From Symbiodinium natans (taxonomy: Eukaryota; Sar; Dinophyceae; Suessiales; Symbiodiniaceae), in contig CAJNDS010002219.1 in the NCBI GenBank assembly GCA_905221605.1, positions 442,001-506,000 of the forward strand: DNA of 64,000 nucleotides, read 5' to 3'. Below, one piece after another: positions 35,214-46,679 of this stretch; the first letter of the stretch is position 1; the number at the start of each line of letters is the position of its first letter. The notes under the pieces are model-generated. The model worked only from the letters and a program-made list of their open reading frames with translations, did not search any database and was not told where the DNA came from. The translations under genes were made by a program, and so were the position numbers.

Positions 35214-36661
35214 ATGAGTCTCATGGCAAGCCGCCTCGTCCAGATGTTGGTGGTCTTGCGCAGTCCGCAAGCGTGCGCATATACTCCCAACGTGATCGGC
35301 CAAGCCATGGAACTCACATTTCCTTCAAAGTTCGATGGAGCACGAGGTGTGGCCGTCCTTGGAAACTACGCCTACCTCGCAGCTCCCCTCTACAATGGTC
35401 TGACGACAGTCAACATCGTGGATCCCACCAGTCCAACCCTCGCAGGTTCTCTCGCAGACGCCCAGTTGAATGGAGCATCTGCAGTAGCTGTGCTTGGCAG
35501 CATCGCCTATGTTGCAACCGAGGGGTACGGTAGTTTGACGACCGTCAATATCGCAGACCCCGCCAATCCAACCATTGCGGGTGCAGTTACAGGCGCCGAG
35601 TTGGGGGGAGCTTATGCCATATTTATTGAAGGCAACTATGCCTACATCGCGGCATCAACCTACGGTCTGACAGTCGTGAGCATCGCGAACCCAGCCAGTC
35701 CAAGCGTCGCAGGTTCCCTCACACATGCTTCGTTGTCTGGAGCGAAAGGTGTCGCTGTGGCTGGCACCTATGCATATGTTACATCCAGCAGCTCTCAAAC
35801 TTTGGCCACCGTGGATGTTTCAAACCCAGCGGCTCCCTCCTTGGCAGGTTCCGTGTCAGACGCCCAGTTAGACCAGGCAATGGGAGTAGCCGTGGAGGGC
35901 ACTTATGTCTATGTCGCGGCATCTGGACACGGCTTGACGATCGTGGACGTCACGAACCCAACGGGCCCAAGCATTGCAGGCTCACTCGCAATTTCCGGAG
36001 CCGTGTCAATAGCCAAGGCTGGTACCTATGCCTATGTTGGGACTACGGGCTTCACGGGTTTCGCGGTAGTTAACGTAGTCGACCCAACAACTCCCACCAG
36101 CGAGCACCTCGTCACTGAGACGCGAGTGTGGGGATCAGAAGGTGTATTCATCAGTGACATCTATGCCTATATTGCGTCTTCGAGCGAAGATTCTTTGACG
36201 GTAGTCCAGATCGACCCAGGAACAAGCACCACCACCATCACCATCACCAGCGTTTCCACCTCTAGCACATCCAACACTGTTACCTCAGTCACCAGCACCA
36301 CAAGCAGCAGCCGCAGCAGCAGTGTAACAAGCAGTACCACGTCCATGACTTCTACCCGCACCACCGGCACTAGCACAAGCACCAGCGGCACCACCACCGT
36401 AACCACAACCGCAACCACCACCGGCACCACAGTTACCACCACCCGTAGCACCACCCGCACCACCACCGTTACCACCAGCGGTACCACCACCGGCACCACC
36501 ACTGCCAGCTCCACCGGTACCACTACCGGCACCGCCACAGTTACCACCACAGTTACCACCACCCGTACCACCACCGGCACCACGACCGGCACCACCACCA
36601 GCGGCACCACCACCACCGGCACCAGCACTGTTACCACCACCGGCACCACCACCAGTACCAG
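35214..36661 (+). CDS. LVIVD-repeat beta-propeller protein, exon 1
   Basis: Seven repeats of about 44-45 residues (from residue 43 to 340), each with the pattern GA-x-x-VAV-x-G-x-YAYVA...GLT-x-VDI-x-NP-x-x-P-x-x-AGS, which is the LVIVD/choice-of-anchor beta-propeller repeat; seven blades would close a propeller. Residues 1-22 are hydrophobic enough for a signal peptide (LVQMLVVLRSPQACA). From 345 on, the chain is almost only Thr, Ser and Gly, a stalk likely to be O-glycosylated. The frame as written stops at 36671, but a GC-AG intron (36662-36818) joins it in phase to a second T/S-rich exon with a membrane helix. Likely a cell-surface or secreted binding protein; ligand unknown. An upstream exon may supply the true start. 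Confidence 0.75.
36226..36660 (+). repeat. ACCACCGGCACC minisatellite coding the Thr stalk
   Basis: Trinucleotide-phased repeat of ACC, GGC, AGC and GTT codons inside exon 1. It keeps phase, so length changes alter the stalk without breaking the frame. Confidence 0.85.
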
Positions 36662-36818
36662 GCAGCAGTGAGGGAGGGATTCAGGTGATTCAGGGGAGGG
36701 TTTAGGCAGGCACTGCGGATGGGTTACGGGGTTCAAAGGCCTTTGCCGGGAGTGTGGGGATTCAGGGCTTGCGAGATTTTGCGAGGCTTTGGGATTTCCC
36801 TTTCGCGAGGCCAACAAG

Positions 36819-37163
36819 GACGATCACGAGCAGTTCATCCTTGACCCGCACATCCACCACATCATCCCGGCCCTTCCTGGCTGATGATTCTGATGTCTCG
36901 TCCGCGGACGTTGGCTTGGTTCTCGGGGTGACTGCAGCAGTGGCAGCTGTTGCCACGGTCTGCGCCGTCGCGGCTCACCGAATGTACCTGATGCTCCGTA
37001 GGCGACACCAGGAAAGTGAGGAGATTCCCGCGACGCCAGCGCCAGAAGAGGGGGAAGTGCACGTCGAGGTCAAGGGCCGGCCAAAATACGGTTCATTGTG
37101 GAAGCTTAGCACTAGAACCAAAGCAGCTCTTCTTCTTCTTCTTCCTCTTCTTCGTCTTCTTCC

Positions 37164-37196
<33 letters not shown>

Positions 37197-37248
37197 GCTG
37201 CTGCTTCTTCACTCCAGGGAGCTCCGGGAGCGCATGCCCTGCTTGTAA
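36819..37248 (+). CDS. Beta-propeller gene, exon 2 with membrane helix
   Basis: Exon 1 ends ...ACC AG and this exon begins G ACG ATC ACG, giving an in-phase Arg and continuing Thr/Ser (TITSSSSLTRTSTTSS). Then ADDSDVSSADVGL leads into one membrane helix (LVLGVTAAVAAVATVCAVAA, about residues 513-535 of the joined protein), a basic stop-transfer (HRMYLMLRRR) and an acidic cytosolic tail. The intron of 157 bp has a GC donor (AG|GCAGCA) and AACAAG|G acceptor, a type common in dinoflagellates. The last 45 residues are poly-Leu from a CTT repeat, so the real end may be earlier or another intron may remove it. Confidence 0.6.
37125..37206. repeat. CTT microsatellite
   Basis: (CTT)n with CCT interruptions; poly-Leu in the exon 2 frame. 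Confidence 0.9.
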
Positions 37249-37489
37249 ACTCAATCGAGAAGACTGCTTTCGTGAACATGTTTTGTGCACATGTTGTGCC
37301 TGTCGCCGCAGCCATGGCTGTACACGGACGCTACTTTAGCGAGATGTAGTGGCTTTGTAGTTGCTGTGTAGTTGGTATTCATGCCTGCTCTTTTGATTCG
37401 TCCGCTTCCCCTTCCTCCTCGTGGTCGTTTGAATCCTGGCTGTGTTAGCCCTGGTCCAGGCTGAAGATGACAGAGATTCAGCTTTCGAA

Positions 37490-38100
37490 GAGATGATGGC
37501 TGTACGGATGTGAGTAGACCTCATATGCAATCCAATGTGTCACCTCGTGCTGTGCGTCTGCAAAGCTCATGCGCAGTCGCCCGGGTGTTTTTGAAGCCTC
37601 TGTCAACATGAAAGACAGGGGTCCGGGCTGTGTCGCACTCGGGCAGCAGCATGCCACAGCTGCAATAGCTACCACAGGTACTGCACGAAAAAGATGTCCA
37701 TTCTGCTGAGCAGAGATGTGTGGGTAGACATATGCAATCAGCAATGTGTCACTTCGTGCTGTGCGTTTGCAAAGCTCATGCGCAGTCGCCCGGTTGTTTT
37801 GAAGCCCCTGTCAATATGGAAAGACAACTTGGGGCGGAGGTCCCCGCTGTGTCGCACTCGGGCAGTTGCCCCAGCATGCGACAGCTGCCATAGCTACCAC
37901 AGGTAATGCATGAAATAAATGTCCATTCTGCTGAGCAGAGATGTGTGAGTAGACCATATGCAATCAGCAATGTGTCACCTCGTGCTGCGCGTTTGCAAAG
38001 CTCATGCGCAGTTTCCCGGGACAGCTTCGGGCAGACGTCGCGGCTGTGCCGAACTGCTGCCACAGCTACCACAGCTGCTGCATGAAAAAATGCCCATTCT
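37490..38100. repeat. Tandem repeat, three units of about 205-230 bp
   Basis: CATATGCAATC marks units near 37522, 37729 and 37955; each continues with AATGTGTCACYTCGTGCTG, GCAAAGCTCATGCGCAGT, a GTCGCACTCGGGCAG phrase and GCTACCACAG. The third unit is shortened. Short frames cross it but change between units. Confidence 0.8.
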
Positions 38101-38990
38101 GACACGTGTAGCTTAATTGTCAGGTGCCTTACGTCCAACAAGAGATCTTTGAGCTTCATTTTTTACGTGCCAGCCGGGTTTCAGCACAGCATGCAACCGC
38201 TTGAGAAGATTTCGGCTACTGCAGTTTCACCGCTCCTGCACGTGTTGCCATGGATTTGCTGGCTTTGGAACTTGCGCAGTTGGTATTCTTGTTTCTCCCT
38301 TTGTTGGCACGTATGCCCTCCAATCTCCCCGATGGGGCAGTCCGCCGAGCGCGGCAGCCCTGCAGCGGTCTTTGGCAACGGAAGGATGTGTCTTTGGAGG
38401 CAGTGGCGCCTCATGCTGAACCCAAAAGCACATGGCTGTTAACCTATTCCAGTCTCTTCCAGTGACAACAGCCTTTTGAACGACCTCCAGCAGCTGAACC
38501 CTTCCCTCAGTCGTGTGGACGTCACCTGACAGCTTGATGTATCCGGAGGATGGCCAGCCGTCCTTGAGGCAATCAAAGTCATGGTACGAGCTTTCCCCCA
38601 CTGGGCTCCCTGTCGGCTCAGTAGTACCACATGGCCGATTGGAGCACTGGCTGCTCCGGCATGATGGTACAACTGTAAGAGACACTTTTGAGCCTGGAGG
38701 ACCTCCAGATGAACATCATCCAGCTCAGGAGGGCGGCAGCCAGGAAACCAACTTTCGCACATGGGGTGGTGCCGGGATTCTCACGGCAGCCCGTATCAAT
38801 GCAAATGCAATGCGGGTGTGGTCCATCTCTCTTGAGCCTGGAGCAGTGGAGCTCACCTGTGGAGCTCACCGTTTACTGAACCTGCTTGGTGGGCACCGCG
38901 ATCAGCGTTGCCTTGGGCGGCAGGGATTGCACCAAGACTTTGTCTTTTCTCTGGGGCCCCTGCGTTTGGGCCCTTGACCCTCCATTGACA
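38101..38990. other. No assigned gene
   Basis: Overlapping open frames on both strands up to 154 codons (38513-38977 plus), none with motifs or clear compositional preference. A short repeat GTGGAGCTCACC lies at 38848-38868. Confidence 0.4.
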
Positions 38991-39024
38991 CTTGGGAAGT
39001 CCTGGGACACCCACAGAAGTCTGC

Positions 39025-39448
39025 GTCGTACTGAGCTCTCCGGCATTTGCATTTGCAGGTGTGGCCGCAGCAAGCCCTTCAATCTTCAACCCCTCGAAGC
39101 TGTTAGCAACAGGAACGATGCACGAGAGAGGCAAAGCTGGAAGTTCACATCGAGCATCTCTTTCCCTTCGTGGTGTCTCCATCTGAGATGTCATGCGTTC
39201 CCAGAACTGTCGGCACGGGACCAATGAGCAACTCGAGGAGTTGTTGTAGGATCTCGGACTTTTCCGAAAGTGCAGTGTTCCATGTTTTGGAGCCTTGGGG
39301 CCAAGGCTGCAGCCCTCCCGCTGACGTCCGCACTGCTGCAAGCTATGCAAGGGCAAAGCTTGGCAGCATGTTTTACCTTGCACCGGCTCCGCCTGCCACG
39401 CTTGCCATGCTCGAATACAGCAAAAAGGCGCCCACACGAACACGGTAA
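39025..39448 (+). CDS. Possible two-exon gene fragment, unknown
   Basis: Two adjacent open stretches on the plus strand read as plausible protein: VVLSSPAFAFAGVAAASPSI to SLRGVSI (ending about 39186), then SESAVFHVLEPWGQGCSPPA to KKAPTRTR (about 39255-39445), in different frames. An intron or frameshift would be needed between them. No family recognised. Confidence 0.2.
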
Positions 39449-39560
39449 GCTGACGTTGAAACGGAATGAGTTCATGATCAAGGATCCTGTTGAGACATCC
39501 GTTCGGCCAAGTACCGCATCAACCCAAGACAGGCTGATGCGGGAACGGGCCAGGTTTTAA

Positions 39561-40110
39561 GCTCGGGCGTCCCTTTTGAAATCAGCTCGTCCGTGCAGCA
39601 AGTCTTCTGATGCTATGAAGCCGCAAGCGTTGCCCCTGATCGCTTCGGTGTCTTGGCGCTTCCCTCTAGGCAAGGAGGGATTGTCAGAAAGTTCGTGCTG
39701 AAGAGCTTTCAGTTGCCTTGCCGCCGGCCACAGGTTCTCAAGTACATGTCCTGTTCATGGCCGGATCCAAGTCCTAGCGTTGAATCTTGCCTTCCATGGG
39801 TCATCCGTCATAGTGTCAGCAGGATTGCTATGTTGTCGCACAGAGGTTCATAACTTGGGCTGCCAGCAGGACTTGTTGCCCGTAGTACAATGCTCGTCAT
39901 CATGCCGATTGTTTTTCTTTCATATCATTTTTTCGACGGTGTCCTGCTGAGCACCTTTAGGACTTCAGAGTGTTCCAAAAAAGCCGTAGGGCGTATAGGC
40001 GGCCCAGGGTCTAGTTTCCCAGCGTGCCCGTTGCTGTGGTGTGGGCCTCAGGGGGCCTCGGGGCCTTCACTGCTTTTTGTCGAAGCAAGGGCTAACGTGA
40101 CAGGGTTTGG
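39561..40110. other. No gene seen
   Basis: Mixed-composition sequence with only short frames. Nothing I can support. Confidence 0.45.
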
Positions 40111-40215
40111 CTTGGGATGTTCCCCTTATACAAGCAGTCCTGAATAGGGATTAGATACTTGGGGGGACAAAACGCTCCTGTTAAGGGCTGTAAGCATAAG
40201 GGGGAACATCCCAAG
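40111..40215. mobile_element. Short inverted-repeat element, family A, copy 1
   Basis: 105 bp. Begins CTTGGGATGTTCCCCTTAT and ends ATAAGGGGGAACATCCCAAG, its inverse with one indel; weaker pairing continues for about 20 more bases inward (CAGTCCTGAATAGG with CCTGTTAAGGGCTG). It has no coding room. A second member of the family is at 53370-53469. Confidence 0.75.
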
Positions 40216-41940
40216 GTTTGACAGTTGCAGCAGAAGGTTTAGGACCGTTCAGGAGTTCGGGTCCGGGAAGCCGTGCCGCAAAGCCCCAGAGAAAGGCTTC
40301 CGAATCCGAACTCTCCCACCCTGCGCTGCCCGAAGCAGGACTCGGAACCAAGGAGCCTGGCTTAAAAACCTAAACAGCCTAATCGCCACAAACAAATACA
40401 CAAACAAGCTGACATAAGTAACTGAGGTCACAGAGCTTCACAACACAAGTGGAATATCTGAAGCTGCAAGTATGTTTTCGCACAGGCATCAAGTCTTGAT
40501 CACAAAGTTGGCAAGGTACTCACGTCTCGAGATCTCTCGGGAAGTGTGCATTTTCTCACATCGCTTTGGACAAAGTTCGGGAAGTCCTAAGACTCCGAAG
40601 ACCCAAAACGCAACACGAAAGAAACCAAAGTTCCCGAGCGACGTCCACAATGCACACTGACCGAAGGCTTTCCCCCGCACCGACTCTCTTGTCTTCAAGT
40701 TTGACATGTGGAGAAACGGCTTTAACGTAGCGGCCCTGTTGCACACTAAGTGCTCTTCGACAGTAAGAGGGCAGCTCTGGGACACCACAGGCCGATCGCG
40801 GCCCACTGCCGCCCTTCTTCGTGACTCCGATTTTCGCGCGGCGGCGCTCCGCTTGCTCGCGCAGCTTCAGAGAGAATGGTGACGGACGGTTTCCGGCAGC
40901 CGGGTGCCCAAAAGCTGCAAGGGGAGTTTAGGGTTTTAAGGGGTTGGGGCTTCGGGTTTCGGGTTTAGTTTAGGGGTTAGGGGTGTTCCGAGCTTGGGGC
41001 TGGTAGTGTAGCTTGCAGGGCTTCTTTTCAGGTGATGTGGGGTTTGCGCTTTTCCCTGCTTTGTGCGCGGGGATCTGAAGGGTTGGCTTTGGCTCGGGGG
41101 GCTCTGAGAAGGTGATATTCTTGGCTGAGGCATGTGCAGTGGACTCCTTCTGGAGATTTTTTGTTGCCTCAAGTCCCAGGTTCACTTCGCTGTTCAGCCG
41201 CCCTGGCCGGTTGGCTCTGCGAACCGTACGAATTCTTCACTATTGGGTTTAGGAGGATCTTGTGTTGGGGTTGTCAGTGAGGGGCCAGTCTAGGAAGGCT
41301 GCGGCATCTGCTGTGGTAGTCGGCCTGTGTCAAGTTTCTTGTCGCTCCTGCACGGCGTAACGAATCCTCCACGAATCCTCCACCCTCAGCCCGAACGCTT
41401 CGACAACCTATCCGAAACAAGCTCTACACAGATTGTTCACAGGCCAGCGCTATGATTTTGCGCGGGGTTATTGAAGCCTTGAAGCCTTGGATTTTTCCTG
41501 AACATGCCTTGGGGCACATCAGCTTGTAGGCATGGGTTTAAGCGATTCGGCTTCCGCGACGATTCTGGTGCACGGGGTGCAGGATTCAGCCCAAACCTTC
41601 GGCTACTAGACCAGTACTAGTGCAAAACTATGGTCTGCTTGTCAATAGCAACATCCACAGGACTGCCCCTATATAGTCTTCTCCTCAGGGTTCTTCCCCC
41701 ACCCTCCCCTCAACCCGGCGGTGATTTGTAGGGTTGGTCTGTTTCAGGGTTGAAGGTAGCAAAGGTGCAGGGTTTTCGGCCTGGGGTTTGCGGTGTTAGG
41801 TTTGAGGGTGAGGGGGCTGCCGACACAGGACAAGGAACTCCTTGTCCTATGTTACCTCCGAGTCTTGCTGTCTGCCCCCAGCCCCTGAATGCCAAAGCTG
41901 TGACCGAACGTGACAGGGAAAAACATCCTGGTCAAAAGCC
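40216..41940. other. No gene seen
   Basis: Unassigned. 40920-41010 holds TTTAGGG-like phrases (GTTTAGGGTTTTAAGGGG, GGGTTTAGTTTAGGGG), the first weak sign of the telomere-like sequence that dominates further right. Confidence 0.4.
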
Positions 41941-42040
41941 GTCGGCCATGTGCGACGTTCTTCGAGTGCCGAGCTTATCCTGCGCAGCAAGCTGGAACCT
42001 TTTGAAAACCTCAGCACCCAAACTCGAACAAGCTTAACGC
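41941..42040 (+). CDS. Possible exon, unknown
   Basis: In the frame starting at 41950 it reads RSSSAELILRSKLEPFENLS, a plausible helical segment, followed by loss of pattern. No motif. Listed because the same sort of short sensible segment recurs through 42-61 kb on the plus strand. Confidence 0.15.
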
Positions 42041-42709
42041 CCCGAGACCAGACACCGGTTCAGATCAGGGTTCGTGAGAAGGGCTGCGGGAGGGTAAGCC
42101 GTAGATGCACTGAGGCAGTGGATGGCAGGAAGGGACATCCTGAGATGCCTTGGGTGGGACTTAAGATTGTCAAGTGTGTTGCCGGGTCGGACCGAGCTTT
42201 GATAGCCCGCCTGTATAAACCCGAGAGGCCGAAACTCAGAAACCCGAAAACCCCGCCGGAAGGATGGCAGCCACCCTCTCCCCGAACCCCAGGCTGGCAC
42301 TGTCCCTCGTCCTCTTCACCTTGCTGGCGCGGACACCTAGTTTCTCTTCAAGGTGGGTTTTATGGGACGTTTTTTGGGTTTGGGCAGGCTTTGATGATTT
42401 GATGATTTCCCCTAAGGCCTCAACCCGAAACCTGTTGGTTTGCCTACCGTCCGGGACCCCGAGAAGCCCCAGGTTAGGGTTTGCATTTTTCTGCAGGGCC
42501 GCCTTGTGTTGGTCTGCGTGACGTGCTTCAAAGAATTCCAGGAATGGAGGGTCAACAAAAAGCCCGAGTCTTTCTGAGCTGCTTTTGCGCTTAGTTTGCC
42601 TTGATCGGGCTGGGCGCTTAGGGCGCCTTGAGGGGGTTCGGCGCGGGTCCTCCAGTGCACGACGGTAGGCATCTGCGTTTCGGAGCTCGGCTACCTTTCT
42701 GGGTTGGTC

Positions 42710-42890
42710 GTATTCTTCAGGTCTACGTCCGCTCTGTCTACGAGCCAGTCATGCAGGGCACCCAAAGTGCCGGGAGAAGAGCAGCTCCGTTTAGAACTTG
42801 GGTTCTCCAGCTTTCCGAGGGCGCAGGAAGCTGCCCCCCCTGAATTCCCGCCCCTTAGCCAACTCTCCAAGCGGGTCCCTTGCCTCGCCT
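42710..42890 (+). CDS. Possible exon, unknown
   Basis: Reads GEEQLRLELGFSSFPRAQEA and APPEFPPLSQLSKR in the 42704 frame. Plausible amino-acid make-up, no motif. Confidence 0.2.
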
Positions 42891-43080
42891 AGGACATCTG
42901 CCTAGGTAGGACATTGGGACATCTTGCTTTTTACTATTTGTACCTTAGGTACCTCGTTTCATTCTTTGGGGGGGGAAGTCCATTCAGAATTGAACGGGGA
43001 CCAAAGCATTCGTCCCGGGTCTCAGGCTGGGCCCCAACTACTACAGAAGCAGCCTGCCCTGGCCTCGGGTACGTGGAGTA

Positions 43081-43156
43081 TAGGGGTTCATGGGGGTTTG
43101 TAGGGGTTTGTAGGGTTTGTAGGGTTTGCAGGGTTTGTAGGGTTTGTAGGGTTTGC
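43081..43156. repeat. GTTTGTAGG short tandem repeat
   Basis: Seven to eight units of (G)GGTTTGTAG / GGGTTTGCAG. It resembles a variant of the TTTAGGG telomere unit. Confidence 0.75.
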
Positions 43157-43272
43157 AGAAGAAGCACCGAAGAAGCCCAAGAAGCACCGAAGAGCCGAAG
43201 AGGCTGGCGCCCTTCGGGGCAGCCTTCCGCGGTGAGGCCCTGGATTCCAAGGCAGGTGAAGCACTTCTCGAC

Positions 43273-43274
<2 letters not shown>

Positions 43275-43324
<50 letters not shown>

Positions 43325-43410
43325 CCTCTCTCTCTCCCTCGTTTCTTTGCTTGCTTGCTTGCTTGCCTGCCTGCCTGTCTGTGTCTGTCTCTGTGTGTGT
43401 GTGTGTGTGC
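43275..43410. repeat. CT / TTGC / TG microsatellites
   Basis: (CT)n from 43277 to about 43340, then (TTGC)n and (CTGC)n, then (TG)n to 43409. Just upstream of a possible exon, in the position of an intron pyrimidine tract. Confidence 0.85.
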
Positions 43411-43411
43411 G

Positions 43412-43590
43412 GGGAGAATTTGCAGCATGCGACAGTGCAGATTGCGAGCCGTGTCGTTTGGCCTGACATGCCTACCTTGCAGGAATCCAGGCGATGTGAT
43501 GCGCATCTCGCAGCGTTCAAACGAAGGATTCTGTCGACCCAGCATTCTGATGCAGCGTGGGTATGGGTGGGTGCAGGCATCCACCCTCAG
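43412..43590 (+). CDS. Possible exon, unknown
   Basis: In the frame of 43153 this reads ENLQHATVQIASRVVWPDMP then TLQESRRCDAHLAAFKRRIL and STQHSDAAWVWVGAGI, about 57 residues with the mix expected of a folded protein. Preceded by the (TG)n tract and followed by GGTGCAGG. No family recognised. Confidence 0.3.
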
Positions 43591-43952
43591 TCCTGAACCC
43601 TTTACCCTAAATCCCTTCTTACACCATTCGAGCGTGATTCCATCTGCAAGCGCCCATCTCCCTACCCCCCCGAACTTGAAGGCGCTCACCGACAACAATG
43701 CGAGCCGCCAGGTCTGGGAGGCCGCGAGGGTGCTAGGAACTTGTAGATGCTCAGGGACTTGGAGTCGAGACAGGTTCAGGACGGTTTTGGCCTCTCGCTT
43801 CTCAAGGCCGCAGCAGTTTTGGAGGCTTAATTGGGGTTGTTGAGGGGATGATCGGATCCGGGCATCGAAGTCAAGGATGCTTCCGGGGGTGATTCAGGGT
43901 CGAAGCGGCGAGGAGGAGTGAGTAGGAGCCGTAGGCCACATGAAGCAGCAAA

Positions 43953-44047
43953 AAACCCTAAGCCCTAAAGCCTAAGCCTGCTTGACAGCCCTGCACGAAG
44001 AGCGACATCCACTCCCCAAACCCTAAACCTAAAACCCCTAAACCCTA
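43953..44047. repeat. Telomere-like array, degenerate
   Basis: AAACCCTAAGCCCTAAAGCC and ACCCCAAACCCTAAACCTAA phrases. It abuts the family B element at 44048. Confidence 0.7.
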
Positions 44048-44167
44048 CTTGGAGGTTCATGGGTAGCTACAAGTAGGGTTAGAAGTGACCTAAATAAGGT
44101 GATAACCAGTTTTAATTACAGTTACCCTACTTCTAACCCCACTTATAAGTACCCAGGAAGCTTCAAG
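44048..44167. mobile_element. Short inverted-repeat element, family B, copy 1
   Basis: 120 bp. CTTGGAGGTTCATGGGTA at the left and TACCCAGGAAGCTTCAAG at the right; an inner pair AAGTAGGGTTAGAAGT with ACTTCTAACCCCACTT also matches inversely. TA stands on both sides as a possible target duplication. Non-coding. Confidence 0.75.
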
Positions 44168-45116
44168 TAAACCCAGAACCCTGAACTGCTGAACTCTCAT
44201 GTGATCACCCTCTGGAGCTGAAAAGGCGCAGCAGCGGGTAGTGGGCGCCAGGGGCCCCAGAGTCGCGTGTGCTTGCGGGCATCATGAAGCCCCCGAAGAC
44301 AGTCTCAACGAAAGAGAAGCCGAAAACGCCCTGAGTCCTAAAACCACCCCAAGCCCTAAACCCACGAAGGGCTCGGCCTTGGGCCGAAGGCGGAAGGCTT
44401 CTAACATTTTTGCACCGGTGACGGATTGCTTAGCCCTCACTGAGAGGGGAATCGGGTCATCTTTTCACACAAGGTTTTTCTAGGGTCTTACAGGCAAGCC
44501 CGCGAGTTCTTGGAGTTGGTGAGAGGTTCTGCTTGATGCAGTTTCTTGGAGGGATGGAGAGCCAAACTTTGGGAGCATTCTGGGACGTTGAGGTCTTTAA
44601 AGTCCTTTCTGTCAGAGCTTTGCATCTTGATGGCAGGAACCGATCCTCATGCAGATGGCCAAGGACGGGGGTGTGCAAATACTGGCCTAGGATTCGATGT
44701 CCTGGGCCCTGGCAGAATCCGAAACTCCTCACGGCCAGGGTTTTTGACGACTGACAGTGTCCCCCCACTTCACAGAATGTCACAAGACGTCACAAGCCTC
44801 ATTTCCACTCGCCCTCTTGATCTCCTTAGCTTCAACCCCCTACCTCCCTAGCCTGTGACCCCCCCTTCCTTGCACCGGCAAAGAAGTTAGCAGGAGGAGT
44901 CCCCGGAAAAGATTCACTTCGCTGAAGGACACCCTCTGCTCCGACAGGCTGGCGAGGCCCGCCGCGGACGCAGTGGAAGCGGCGGCCCTCGGCGTGGTTT
45001 TGTGGGGTTCAAGGACTCAAGCCCCCCAAAGGAGGAGTAGGAGACTCTATAAGTGCCCCAAAAGGAGCGGCTCCCGGAAGAATGGCAGCCCCATGTTCCC
45101 AGCTTAGCATTGTGAG

Positions 45117-45255
45117 CCCTAAACCCTAAACCCTAAACCCTAAACCCTAAACCCTAAACCCTAAACCCTAAACCCTAAACCCTAAACCCTAAACCCTAAA
45201 CCCTAAACCCTAAACCCTAAACCCTAAACCCTAAACCCTAAACCCTAAACCCTAA
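45117..45255. repeat. Telomere-like array (CCCTAAA)n
   Basis: About 20 perfect tandem units. The cleanest array of the window with that at 53576. Confidence 0.95.
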
Positions 45256-45411
45256 CTTGGCATTCTGAGCCAGGTCCTTCGGCTGCCTGCGGGAAATACG
45301 GACCTGGCCCAGGCCCTCCTGCGCCCCGCGGCCGCAGCTTTTCCCGGGGGCGGATGGTGGGGGTGGCGAGTGCAAAGCTTCCAGGGGATTTTCTTTTGAG
45401 CGTTTCAGCCA

Positions 45412-45562
45412 CCCTAAACCCTAAACCCTAAACCCTAAACCCTAAACCCTAAACCCTAAACCCTAAACCCTTAACCCTTAACCCTTAACCCTTAACCCTT
45501 AACCCTTAACCCTTAACCCTTAACCCTTAACCCTTAAACCCTAAACCCTAAACCCTCAACCC
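45412..45562. repeat. Telomere-like array with CCCTTAA variant block
   Basis: CCCTAAA units at both ends and about ten units of CCCTTAA in the middle (about 45465-45537). The variant block is homogeneous, so it spread by amplification inside the array. Confidence 0.95.
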
Positions 45563-45825
45563 TTTGGGCGGTAGAGGGTCCCCTTATGGCTTTTCCCGCT
45601 TGCCACCTCTTTCCCAAGGCTTCGACCCAGTCGAGGTGGCGGAAGCAGCGCCGGGCCCCCGGAGCCTTTCAAAGGCGCTCTTAGTGGAGGACCCCCTCTG
45701 CTTGTTCGCAGAAGAGCTTTCGGGGTTCTTATAAGGTTTTCGGGTTCTTGTGGCTACCATTTTTTTCCAGCTGTTCTCACCTCGAAAGCCTCAAAAACAA
45801 GCCTCAAAAGCCCTGCCTTCGGAGG

Positions 45826-46014
45826 TCGACCTTCTTAGAGCAGCAGCGAAACTGGTCTCAGAGTGGTGAGCTGGCGCGGAACGCCAACCAACTGCGGCGA
45901 GGCGAGTGTTGCCAACTCCTCGGCTTCAACATTAGCAAGAGCCCCGAACGACAAAGCCATTGTGCTTTACTCCACATAAACTTGAATATTCTGGGGAACT
46001 TCATGTTCATGTAA
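45826..46014 (+). CDS. Possible exon, unknown
   Basis: Reads LEQQRNWSQSGELARNANQL to CCQLLGFNISKSPERQSHCA and LLHINLNILGNFMFM in the 45748 frame, then stop. Plausible helical protein of about 60 residues; no motif. Confidence 0.25.
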   Translation, partial: STFLEQQRNWSQSGELARNANQLRRGECCQLLGFNISKSPERQSHCALLHINLNILGNFMFM

Positions 46015-46679
46015 GAGTTCCTGCGCCAGATTTTTTCGACGCGAATCTCGACACCATTGTCATCGAGGCCTGAGAGAACACCTAGACAAGCTTGATGCAA
46101 GTTGTGGCCTCATTGGCCTCATTACCCTGACTACAAGGCTCTGCATTGCAATAGGAACCAGCTTGGCAGGATCGGAGCATTTCGAAGTTTCAGGGTCCAA
46201 AAAAAAACGCACGAGGGTCCGGGATCTGTCGATCTTTCTGCAGAGGATCTAAGGCATCTCGAAGCACAGAAGCACTCCTCCTCCCAGGGCGGTGCGGTGG
46301 GCGGTGCGGCGGCACTTTCCCAAGCTAGGGGGTTTTACAACCCCCAAGCGCTAAGTCGCTAAGCCCACTTGCAAATCTTAGGAGAGAAGTTAGGGCCTAG
46401 TGCATTCTGCCTTTGCAGTTTTTTAGGGTGCAGGGCAGGGCCCCTGCTTTGGTTATTCCGCAAGCCGTCAGTGAGGGTTTGTGGGAGGTTGGGCAGCGGC
46501 TCCAAACCGAGATTGATCAGCTGAATCCCTTGCACGGGGCCCAGCCTCCTTGGCTTGGAGGGTTTTCATGGGCTTCAGGGGTTTAGGGTGGGTGAAGGCT
46601 CGCATCGGACACCAACCATGTACAGTCGACGCCGACCCCCCCCCCTCCACGCTCGCCAGCTGCCTGGTATTTCTCTGGC

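Noticed and set aside
37490-38100. A CRISPR array
   Set aside because: The units are 205-230 bp, diverged throughout, with no short-repeat and unique-spacer alternation, and the genome is eukaryotic.
43412-43590. Calling one joined gene over 42-62 kb
   Set aside because: The exon-like pieces are suggestive, but frames and splice sites cannot be joined with confidence without RNA data, so they are listed separately at low confidence.
45117-45255. A chromosome end
   Set aside because: Normal sequence continues on both sides of every array, so these are interstitial.
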